Assembly: GCA_003049465.1 (NCBI GenBank)
Contig: PYSS01000012.1
Span: 186,001 to 250,000 of the forward strand
DNA length: 64,000 nucleotides
Source: Magnaporthiopsis rhizophila
Taxonomy: Eukaryota; Ascomycota; Sordariomycetes; Magnaporthales; Magnaporthaceae
Direction of reading: 5' to 3'
The notes beneath the pieces are model-generated. The model was given only the letters and a program-made list of their open reading frames with translations, did no database searches and was not told where the DNA came from. Shown piece after piece: positions 23,253 through 34,295 of this stretch (position 1 is its first letter; each line of letters begins with the position of its first letter). The position numbers and the translations under genes are program-made.

Positions 23253-26200
23253 TTACTCGTCGTCCTCCTCAACCTGCTTGGTAGCAAGGTAGTAGCGCTT
23301 GCCGCGCTTCTCGTCGTCCTCGTGCTCGACCGAGACCTTGCTGAGGTGGGTCAGGATGTTCTCGATCATGGTGTCCGAGGCCGAGCGCTTCTTGCGGCCG
23401 AGGTCGTCGAGGCGCTTCCAGCCCGTCATCACGTAGTAGACGATGCCGATGACGATGGTGACGGTGATGGAGTAGCCCCACACGAGAACGATGGTGACAA
23501 TGTCCACCGCGCCGTTCTCGCTGGCGTTGGCCGCCGGCAGCACCTCGCCGAGGCCGCCCGAGAACCAGCCGAGGAGCGCAAAGACGGTCGCGAGGATGTC
23601 CACCACGAAGATGGCTCCAATCAGCTTCCAAGACGGGAACGTGTTGAATCCGCGCGTCACAAAGATGAGCCAGTTCTCCGTGAGCGAGATCTCGAGGAAG
23701 AGGATCTCCTGGACTCCTCCGTAGTGCTGGATGATACCGCCGTTGTCGAGCCACATGGTTCCACGCAGGATCCAGGTGCCGACCGCCAGGAGCGCGCCCA
23801 GAACCACGCTGATGATCCAGATCTTGGGCAGCTGCCACTCCACAGGGCGGAGCTCGTAGTGCGCATTGTCGTAGGCCACCGCGATGGTCGCCAGATCGGC
23901 AAAGAGGGCGAGGAACACAATAAGATCGGCGCGGACGGTCTCGTTGATGATGATCATGGAGCTGACCAGGTACAGCTCCAGGTGCAGGCAGAGAGCGATG
24001 CGGTACTGGATGTAGGCCTTCATGCGCTGGAAGATCTGCCTCGAGATCTTGATGGCAGAAACGATGGTGCTCAGGCCGGGCGCGAGGAAGACGATGTCCG
24101 CGGCAGCCTGAGCCGCCTCAGTCGCGCCCTCGACGGCAATGCCGCAGTCAGACTTCTTCAGAGACGGGGCGTCGTTGACACCGTCTCCCGTCATGGCCGT
24201 AAGGTGACCGCGTTGCCTGTTTCATGTTTGTTAGCATCATAATTTACCCTGCTTTTATCGAGCACAGACCGGGCGGGTAGGTGGACACTTACTGAAGCAT
24301 CTCGACGACCTGGTACTTGTGCTCGGGGAACACCTCGGCAAAGCCATCGGCCCGCTCGCAAAGATCGTGGATAGCGCTGCCGGCCATGTCGCTGCGGAGC
24401 AGCTTATCCGAGTTGTAAACCTTGGTTCCCAGAGCAAGCATGCGGCACGTCTCCTTGGCGATGGCGATGGCGTCACCCGTCAGCATCTTGACCGAGAGAC
24501 CGAGGGCCTGGGCCTCAGCGATGGTCTGCGCGGTGTCCTCACGCGGCGGGTCGAACAGGGAGAGCATGCCGAGGAGCTCCCAGGGGCCATCGCCCTCCTG
24601 CACGGCGACGGCCAGCGAGCGGAAACCGCGACGGGCAAACTCGGTCGCCTTCTCCTTGAAGAGCTTCTCCTGCTCTTCAGAGCACGAGCTGAGGGCAAGG
24701 ATGGCTTTGGGTGCTCCCTTGGCGCACGTGTACTTGACCCCCTTGTAGGTGCAGACGGCAGTGATGCGCTTAGAGACGGGGTCGAAGGGCATGAATTTCT
24801 CCGTCTTCCAGCCCTCAGCGAGCATTTCCTTGGCCTTGGGGTAGCGCTTGAGGGTCAGGATGGTGATCTTGTCGATGGGGTCGAGAGACTTGATGTTGTG
24901 GCTGGACGCGAGGGCGGCCACGGCCATCATCCAGTTGATGTCAACACCCTCCATGACGAATGGCTCGCGGACCGACAGCTGGTTGGCGGTAAGGGTTCCC
25001 GTCTTGTCGGAGCAGAGGATGTCGACGCCAGCAAGAGACTCGATGGCCGTGAGCTTCTGAACGATAGCCTTCTCCTTGGCCAGGTAGGCGGCGCCGACGG
25101 CCAGGGTCGTAGTGGTAACAACAGGCAGACCGACGGGGACTCCAATAATGAGGAGGATCAGCACATAGTGAAGCAGGTTGTTGGAGCTGTTCTCGGGGTA
25201 GGCGAGGGCGAGATGGCGGTAGAAGCCTCCGATCCAAGAAGCCAGGATGAAGAAGACGACGAGGACCAGCAGGGAGGATCCGATGGAGTTCATGATGGCC
25301 TTGAAGTGGCCCTGGTCCTGGGCACCCTGCACAAGAGACGCCGTCTTGCCGACGAAGGAAGCCTGGGCGCCATGGGTGACGATGGCAAAAGCCTTTCCGC
25401 GCTTGCAGCCAGTCGTGTAGTAGACGGTGTCGGTCATGTACTTGTCGACGGCCAGCGACTCTCCGGTCATGGCGGACTGGTCAACAGCAACAATGGCGTG
25501 GCCAATGTGGGGAGTGCCCTCCTCGTCCTCCTCGTCGAACTTCTCGCCCCTGGGGCTGGAGACATCCTGGGCCATCAGCTCGGCTTGGTACTGCGCAAAG
25601 CCTTCCATCGGACGCTCGTAGTCGCAGATCAGGCGGGCGTCACCAGGGACGACGTGACCCTCCTCGATGATGATGATGTCTCCGGGAACCAGCTCCCTAG
25701 CCTTGATGTCTTGCTCGCTACCGTTGCGGACCACGCGGGCCTTCATGGCGATGTCTCCCTTGAGAGACGCGACGACGTCGGCCGCCTGCTTCTCTTGGTA
25801 CCAACCAACGATGGCGTTAAGGAGCAGGATGCCGATGATGATTCCGGCATCAAGCCAGTCCCTAAGGGCAAAAGCCAGAACAGCAGCAGCCTCCATGACT
25901 GGTACAGAGGGGAAAGGCGGGTAGTCAGCACCATTGTGACATCTCCGACCGAGATGCTGCCGGGCAACCCGACGAGAGAGGCTTACCATAAAGGATGGGG
26001 CCGCGGAAGAAACCGATGAACTTGAGGACCATGTTCTCCTTCTCGGTCGTCAACTCGTTCCAGCCGGAGTACTTGCGCCGCCTCTCGACCTCCTGGCTGT
26101 CCAGGCCGCGCCTGAGGTCGGTCTTGAGCCAGTCGCCAGGGGTCTGGAAGTCGGAAAGGGACTTGGTGGCGCCCTTGGGTTTCCAGAATGCCCACCATGG

Positions 26201-26577
26201 AGCCGACTTGACCGTGGCGTCATCAAAACCGTCCTCGCCCTCATCCGCGTTGAGGTCCCTGTAGGTGTCGACGAAGCGAACCAGGCTGGACGGTGACAAG
26301 TGTTAGTTGGGAGATCAGATGTCATGGGTGAGCATCGATACCACGTGGTGCTGCTGCTGGGGCCGGCCGACTATACGTACGCGCTGTACTCGTCCATATA
26401 AGGGTTGTCGCTGCCATTGGTGGCAGTGGCGGAAGAGGAGCCTGCCCCCGTGGAACGGTTGCCCAGGAACTGGCCCGACTCCAGATCGCGCTGGTCGGGG
26501 TCGTCAGTGTTGAGCGGCACTGGATTGTGGAGCTGTCGCTTTCCAAACACCTTCACCTTCTGGAAGTTGGGGGCCAT
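23253..26577 (-). CDS. plasma membrane H+-ATPase (P3A-type), PMA2/PmaB-like
   Basis: Pumps protons out of the cell with ATP, driving nutrient uptake and pH control. Four exons: 26381-26577, 25985 region 25987-26285, 24293-25898 and 23253-24216, giving 1021 aa. Visible motifs: TGES at 310-313 (dephosphorylation), CSDKTGT with phospho-Asp D463, KGAP (nucleotide binding), TGDGVND (hinge), and a membrane-helix FAD aspartate in ALFADLATIAVAYDNA matching the proton-binding Asp of the family. It is about 100 residues longer than the main fungal PMA1, chiefly through an acidic insertion before TGES (about residues 258-300). That and the sequence place it in the second, PMA2/PmaB-like clade rather than the main housekeeping pump (inference). 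The C-terminus has a regulatory-type segment but KVSVEHE in place of the RVSTQHE motif, plus an acidic tail. Introns join cleanly, for example MLQ|QRGHLTAMTGDG. Confidence 0.93.
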
Positions 26578-26784
26578 CTTGACGACGACGACGAGATGTG
26601 CGAGGCACAGGCCAGCTGTATGGCGGATGAGCCAAGGACAGAACGAGGTTCAAATAAGAATTACGAAATAAGAGCAACGAAAACAAGAAAGAAGAACGGA
26701 GACCAGCCAACGGATGGGTTTAGTTGGGAGAGAGAAGGGATGAAGGTGTGAGCAAAGATGTTGTCAGGAAGGGATTCGGATCTA

Positions 26785-26792
26785 TACTTATA
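26785..26792 (-). promoter_or_regulatory. TATA-like element upstream of the H+-ATPase
   Basis: On the minus strand the sequence reads CTATAAGTATAG, itself a near palindrome, about 208 bp before the ATPase start codon. The position fits a core promoter with a leader of some 150-180 nt. No transcript data support it. Confidence 0.35.
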
Positions 26793-29457
26793 GATATCGG
26801 GGCGGCATCTTTAGGCACGAGTCGTTGGTTACCGGAGAGGGAACGCCACGGCGACCAATCTTCGATGGCGCTCACCCGGATGCAGGTGGCGGTCGGGTCG
26901 CCGAGCTTGAAGCTGTATGGAGGCGTCAAGTCGACCAAGGCCCAGAGTAACTCAAAACAACCGCAGGAGCAGTCTCCCACACTGGCCGAGACGGGCACCT
27001 TGGCGCCACGGGCTGGGCTGGGCTGAGAAGCAACTGGCAAACCTGGGGTTCTGGCCGAGCGGTATCCCTGGATGGCCCGGGCATAGAGCCCTGGGGCGTG
27101 ATGCGCCTTGGCAGCCACGGTCCAGTCATTGTGGGCTTGCTGATTTGCCGGCCTCGTCTGGGGGTGAAGCTGCACGGTTTGTTCAGACAAGACGCGCGAG
27201 CCGCCCTATCGATCCGAGCTCAGCAGAAATGCTTCCAGATAGGGCAAGGCAGGTCCCACGCGACTACCTCGGCCAGAGAAGGAACTACCTGGAGGTAGGG
27301 ATGCAGTGTCTGAAGATCGTGCTTCCGCCCACCGCAGACGAGAGCGGTGGACGGGAATGGCCTGGACACCCCGGCCTGGGACAGTTTCGACCGACGGGAG
27401 ATCCTGAGGGCGCGATCCACACGGGGCAAGACACGGGGCAGGCACGGCTGGCGGGCAGAGAGGCCGCGGGGGAAGAGGGAAAACAAACCGTCAGGGTCAA
27501 GTGAAAAATGCCTCAGCGGCACGTTCCTGAGTGGCATTTTTCCGCCGTGTGTTGACTTGCGGCTGCCGATCTCCAGCCGGCTGGCAGGGTTGGTCGTCAT
27601 GGCCATTCTGGGATTTGCCTGCAGCAAAGTTCGAATCTGGAGTCAAACATGAAATCCCTAAGCCCCCCTGACTCTTGGTTTCAGTGCCGTCCTTTGAAAC
27701 TATCACGTGAGCCACCCGTTGGCCTAGGTTGCCATGAGCCTTCCTCTCTGTACGCGTGCAGCAGGCCGTGCGCCTCGACCTGTATACCTGCATTACAGCA
27801 TGCCGAACAGACGAAGGCTGGATGCACTGACTGAGTCAAGCTTCGGGTTGCGGTGATGAGCGAATCGTCTTGCCGAAATTTGGGTGTGGGTGTTGTGCCG
27901 ACAGACCGGATGCGCGCACCAACACCACAGATGGGCAGGCACGGCAAGCGGGCAGCACGAGCCACCCGTGGATCAAGCATGCCAAGCGCAGCTACTCGGC
28001 ACTGCGACATGCTTGTTTTGCCAAGGGCCCCACCTTGATCTTCCTCGCACAACGCTCTCGGCTAAGCTAACCTAGCCCAAGCCCGCGGTTTGTGAGGCGG
28101 GTTGCCACCCTCATCAAGCACGCACAGGTGCTCAGATTGCCCTGCATTGGCACCCGCGATGATCGGCGCCGCAAACATCCACCGAGGTAGCGAGTTGACG
28201 CAGAAACCACCGCGGAGATGCGCGCCAAGTGCCTCGGGATACCTGAATTGTGGATACCATCTTAGACCGTCTTTCTTTCCTTTCATCGCTTCCACTTCAC
28301 CCTACGTTGATAGGTGCAGCTCAAAGCGAGCTACGTAAACCAGGTAGGTACCTCAAGGCAATGGGCAGTAGAGCTCTGCCACGACTCACACAAAGTAGCG
28401 TGCTGTTGGAATCGCAACCGATGGATCTAGGCGATTGCATCTGTGTCATTTCTGTCATGTCATGTCTGTCATGTCCACTTGAACCGCTGCCAGTAGCCCA
28501 GATGGCGAAAGCAACCATGACACTGGATTGTGCACGCCTGCTTACTATGCCAAAGCTGCGAGTCACACCTAGAGAGTGCCTTGCGGAGCTCTGATTCGAT
28601 ATATTCCACCTCCCATTGGTTGTAATTTCAGGAAGCGTTTTGCCGGTAAAGGATACATTTCCCGGCACGCATTTGGTGTGTATTAACAAACAAACATCAA
28701 TATTCAACCTGTCCGTCTAGACACACCCCAAAGAATCCTCGTGACGTGAGCATCCTCTAGGAGTCTAGTGCCAACATATGATGGCGCCGCGGCGGCGTAG
28801 GCGACTGGCATCTTGCCGGTAGGCGTCTCCTGGCCTCCCTACTCGTGCGGGCAGCTCTTGCCGATGTGCGGCCTGGATTTTCGGCCAGTCTACCTTTGCA
28901 GCTTGTACCTGGGAAATATGGTATGCATGGCAATCATAAGGTTTGTTCGAAAAAAAAAAAAAACAATTCCCCAGCCACACTCAAGATTCGTGCCTTGAGA
29001 GCGCCACGCGATGAGAACCAACTCAGTGGTGCAGAAGATTCGGATGATCAGATGGCGCTGCGCCCTAGACGATATGTGAAATTCAATTGTGAGCTTTGGT
29101 CGGAGAAGACCAGACGAATATCATCTGCACTTCGTTCTTCCTGCTCTCACACATCTCCAAGACCGCGCGCATTACCTGCGAGGGCATGCCAAGGCGAGCG
29201 CGCAGCTCGAGCTCAGGTGCAATCTGGGCAAAGGGGGAGTTTCCCGATTTTGAAACCGAATCAGATGGAGAAAGCTGCCAAACACCGTGATGGGAGCTTT
29301 GACTTTGAGTGTGCACATGAGGCTAACAGACGCGTCACAAAGTTGAGTATCCCACTGGGCGTTCTGAGCCAAAAAGAAACCTCGACCTAGGTAGCCAAGA
29401 GTTGGGTGGAAACCTTGGTACTGAATGAAATGAAACAGGTATCAGCCTGGCAGCGGC

Positions 29458-29479
29458 AAAGAAAGAAAGAAAGAAAAAG

Positions 29480-29512
<33 letters not shown>

Positions 29513-29527
29513 GAAAGGGAAAGAGAA
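29458..29527. repeat. 70-nt pure purine tract
   Basis: Starts as AAAG repeats, then about 20 A residues, then GGAAAGGG-type sequence, with no pyrimidine for 70 nt on the + strand. It lies about 380 bp before the CT tract, which has the opposite strand polarity. Confidence 0.85.
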
Positions 29528-29902
29528 CGAGGAAAGGAAAGGCGATAAATTCCACTGAATCTCATGCAAGGGCAACGCTGCCTCCGTAGCAAACACATCG
29601 CATTCGGCCCTATTGACGCCGTTCCAAGACCCGCCCTCCACTTGCGGGGAGAGCTGCAATGTTTTGAATGTTTTGCGGGATGAGCTGCGGGCCCTCTGAA
29701 ACATCGACGCGGCGAGACGGGGGCGACAGAAGAGGTCAAGCTCCAAACCCGGCGCAGATCCCGGGTAAAACCGCTCTCTCCATGCCTGAAATTCATGTTG
29801 TCTTAGCCGCCGCTGGAGGTGCTTTTGCCGCTCAAGCTTTGCTTGGCCCGGTCAAGGAAGCTGCAAGGCGGTCGAGGCATTGATCTGTGTTCCTCTCCCT
29901 TC

Positions 29903-30629
<727 letters not shown>

Positions 30630-30669
30630 GCCGCGGACTCAGTTGAGAGGCAAAAATGACACACTCGCG

Positions 30670-30679
30670 TATATAAAAG
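30670..30679 (+). promoter_or_regulatory. consensus TATA box just after the CT tract
   Basis: TATATAAAAG matches the TATA consensus and lies 45 bp past the end of the CT repeat. It is about 790 bp upstream of the DBP9 start codon, which would mean a long leader, a spliced leader, or a separate transcript. Confidence 0.45.
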
Positions 30680-30700
30680 ATCGGATCGATTTCCGATCTT
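30677..30700. repeat. 9-bp inverted repeat overlapping the TATA box
   Basis: AAGATCGGA (30677-30685) and TCCGATCTT (30692-30700) are perfect reverse complements with a 6-nt spacer. The left arm overlaps the end of the TATA box, so it could be an operator-like site or an RNA hairpin near a transcription start. Confidence 0.5.
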
Positions 30701-31461
30701 GCGCTTCAATCTAACCCATCCCTGAAGAAGAATGTATCCGTTTGCTCTTCCTTCTTGACCTGTTGGGATCAACCCACTCAAGAAGCCTAGGTTCGCGTCA
30801 TGGGACTCCCGAGTCGCGAATGCGGCTCTGCAAACCGGGCCCAGATTCGTGCCGTCCGTCTTGGCGTTATGTAAATCAGTCCCCGGATGCCGCTGCTCGG
30901 GAGGGCTGCAAGGGGGCTCACTTAGGTGCCCGCATGACCACCAGGGGGATAAAATGTGGAAACAGCAAAATAAAAAAATACAAATATTAAGGAGAAGATA
31001 TGGAAAGGATGCGACTTAGGAACAGCATCAGTCTAAAAAGGGAAACTATAGGAAGGTATTAAGAACAGACCGGAAGCAATGGGTGCCATCTGTTTCGTTG
31101 TGGGGAGTGCAAGTCTTCGGCACCACCTGTAAGTGGTCGAACATGTCGGCTCCACCCACCTCCGCTCCCATCCCATGACGCGGGGACTTTCGGCTGGCTA
31201 GGTCGCACGACTCAGGCTCGATAAGCGCCGATAAGGAAGTTTCGGTGGAGACCGGGGGAAAAAAAATGTTGCGGCGGCGGGCATGGATGGCCAGGCGAGC
31301 GGGTGGTCTTGGCAGCAGTTTTGACCGAAGTCCGGCTCGACCACTCCTGTTTTGCATCTTGTCGCTGCTGTTCTCTGAAAGAACCCTTTCTAGTTCCCCA
31401 ATTGGCAATTAAACCCCAACTCCCACTCACCTGGGAAACGATCACCGAGCGCGCCCTCAAC

Positions 31462-33564
31462 ATGAAACGGAAGCTCGACGAGAACAACGCGCCCGCGTTG
31501 GTCCCCGAGGCAGATGCGAAGCCGATCACGCCGCAACAGCAGGGCCCCTCGTTCGCCGACCTCGGGTTAGACCCCCGCCTCCTCCAGGCCGTCGCCCAGC
31601 AAGGCTTCCAGGCGCCTACTCTCGTCCAGAGCAAGGCAATACCGCTCGTGCTCGACGGTAAAGATGTGCTCGCCAAGGCCAAGACGGGGTCGGGCAAGGT
31701 GCGCAGCTGCCCCTTCCGGCGGGAAAATTCGCCCCGTGCTGCGCGAGAAAGGGGATGCTAACGTTTCCTGTTTTGAACGAAATAGACCGCCGCATACGTC
31801 CTGCCGATACTGCAGGCTATCCTGAAGCGAAAACGGGTTCGTTTTGCTTACGAGACGGACAATACTTTTGTCTCTTGACGCGCAGCGGACGTCGCTGATC
31901 CTTCCTGCTTTCTTTGCAGATCAACAACGGCGACGCATCCATAGCCGCCCTCGTCTTGGTTCCCACCCGCGAGCTCGCGGTTCAGGTCACCAAGGAAGTC
32001 GAGAAGTTCAGCGCCTTCTGCGCCAAAGACATCCAGGTGGTCGGGCTCACCGACAAGCTCTCTACGGCGGTGCAGAGGTCACTACTACTTTCCAACTCTC
32101 CCGACGTCATCGTATCAACGCCTTCAACCGCCTGGCACAACATCGAGTCCTCGGCACTGGCTCTGGACAAGCTCACGCATCTGGTTCTGGACGAGGCAGA
32201 CCTTGTTCTGTCATACGGCTACAGCGATGACCTGGAAAAGGTTGCACAGGCCCTTCCCAAGGGTGTCCAGACCGTCATGACCAGCGCCACGCTCACGGAT
32301 GAGATCGACACACTAAAAGGCCTGTTTCTGCGGGATTCGGTGATGCTGGACCTTGAGGAGCCTGACGCGGAGGGGTCAGGGGTCACACAATACGTGGTCA
32401 AGTACGCGAAATCCTTCCAATCTCTTTGGCTCTATCACTACAATCGAAGCCCAGCTGCTAACACGCGTGCCCTCCTGCAGATGTGGAGAGGACGAGAAAT
32501 TCTTGCTTGCTTACATAATGTTCAAGCTCAAGCTGATAAAAGGAAAGGTGATCATATTTGTCGGAGACGTGGACCGTTGTTATCGGCTGAAGCTCTTTTT
32601 TGAGCAGTTTGGTATTCGCAGCTGTATCCTCAACTCAGAGCTTCCCGTGAATTCCAGGATATCGGTTGTGGAGGAGTTCAACCGGAACGTATATGACATT
32701 ATCATTGCGTCGGACGAGAACGAAATCTTGGGCGATGAGGAGGCGGGCGAAGGAAGCAGCAAGACCGCGACCGAGTCCTTCGACAAGGCAGACGGCGCAG
32801 AAGACGACGACTCAAAGTCAAAAGCAGGCTCGCGACCCAAAAAGAAGAGGAAGACTGGGCCGAAGCGGGACAAGCAGTACGGAGTGTCACGAGGCATAGA
32901 CTTCAAGAACGTGGCGGTGGTGGTAAACTTCGACCTCCCACTAACGGCCACATCGTACACACACCGCATCGGGCGGACGGCACGGGCTGGGCAGACAGGC
33001 ATGGTGCTCAGCTTCTACGTGCCCAAGGAGCTGTTCAGGAAGCACGTGCCGACATCGATCGACTCGGCAGAGAAGGACGAGAAGGTGCTGGCGCGGATCG
33101 TCAAGCAGCAGGCCAAGCTGGGGCGCGAGCTGAAGCCGTACCACTTTGACCGGGACCAGGTCGAGGGCTTCCGGTACCGCATGGACGACGCGCTGCGGGC
33201 CGTGACCAAGGTGGCGGTGCGGGAGGCGCGGACGCGGGAGCTGCGGCAGGAGCTCCTCAAGAGCGAGAAGCTCAAGCGGCACTTCGAGGAGAACCCGGCC
33301 GAGCTGCAGCACCTGACGCGGCACGACTCGGAGCTGCGGACGGCGAGGGCGAACCCGGAGCTGAGGCACGTGCCGGACTACCTGCTGCCCAAAGAGGGCC
33401 GCAAGGCGCTCTCGGCGGCCGAGATCGGGTTTGTGCCGCTGCGCAAGCCGGCGTCGGACAAGGACAGGCGGCACAAGTACTTCCGCAAGGGCAGGGGCGC
33501 CAAGGTCGGAGTGCGGAAGGCCGATCCGCTGCGGACGTTCAAGGCGAAAAGGAAGTCTAAATAG
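31462..33564 (+). CDS. DBP9: DBP9-like DEAD-box RNA helicase (60S ribosome biogenesis)
   Basis: Nucleolar ATP-dependent RNA helicase needed for 27S pre-rRNA processing and 60S assembly in yeast. Four exons: 31462-31698, 31786-31836, 31920-32401 and 32481-33564, giving 617 aa. Helicase motifs in order: Q motif region (FADLGLDPRLLQAV, then TLVQSKAIP), Walker A AKTGSGKT split by intron 1 between K and T, PTREL, VSTPSTAW, DEAD, TSATLT, and HRIGRTARAG. A Lys-rich acidic insertion (SKAGSRPKKKRKTGPKR) in the second RecA domain, before RGIDFKNV, is typical of DBP9. The C-terminal tail is basic. Intron 2 has an uncommon donor, GTTCGT, but retaining it brings an early stop. Start is the first ATG of the exon. 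It is convergent with the next gene. Confidence 0.93.
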
Positions 33565-34295
33565 TCGTAGCTTTTAGCGCGAGGGTTATCTCGGCCAGTT
33601 CTTTGATCAGTTTCTCGTGCTTAATGATTATACGATACTGCCCCCAATTTGTCTTGTCACTTTGGCCCGTGTAAGCGCAAGTCGGCCCATTCGGCCTCGA
33701 TTTGATACTTTGGAGTTTGTCATATGGGGATGTTGAAGCGTGCCTTTGGGGGACGGAGATGTGGCACCAGGGTGAGCTTTGCCGGATTTCGCTCTTTTTA
33801 CCCTTCTTTTTCACTTTTTCCTTCTCTCTATGTATGGGTTTCCTTTTTTAGGGTTATTAGCTCTGCTTTGTCTTGATATCTATATATACCGACGCCAGCG
33901 TGCATAACTAGGTCCCCTACCTGCCTAAGTGTTTGACGATGTCGTTCTGTGGAAAGATCATGTCCAAAGACTAGCTCGGAATTTGATAGCCAGGGACGAG
34001 AGGTGTAGTGGCCATGTGCGAGGTATTTGAAAATGGGTGGCACCTAATTATGTACCTAGCCACAATAGCTAATGTATTGTAGAAAGTGAAATTCCGAAAT
34101 GAAAGATTGGCGGAATAATATGGTCAGAAGAAACCTCCCCGGAGGGTAAAGAGACAGACAAGAAAAGAAAAATGATTAAATAAACAGGTAGGGAGCCAAC
34201 GCGTGGGAAGCAAAAATATCAAAGCCGTAGAGGCGGAGAGAGCGGTCCTGCAACGACATTCCTTCTGGCTGTGTTCTACCGGAGACTTGATCCTC
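33565..34295. other. convergent 3' spacer after DBP9
   Basis: About 730 bp with no gene or notable structure. It is A/T-richer than its surroundings, as expected for two facing 3' ends. Confidence 0.6.

Noticed and set aside
23166..24242. 358-codon plus-strand open frame over the ATPase 3' end
   Set aside because: Shadow of the ATPase; low-complexity charged protein with no family features.
24319..26019. 566-codon open frame antisense to the H+-ATPase
   Set aside because: It mirrors GC-rich codon use of the real gene on the other strand, is Leu/Asp/Val-rich without a fold or motif, and the sense strand has an unmistakable P-type ATPase.
27626..27636. GTTCGAATC word resembling a tRNA B box
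   Set aside because: No matching A box or cloverleaf stems on either side.
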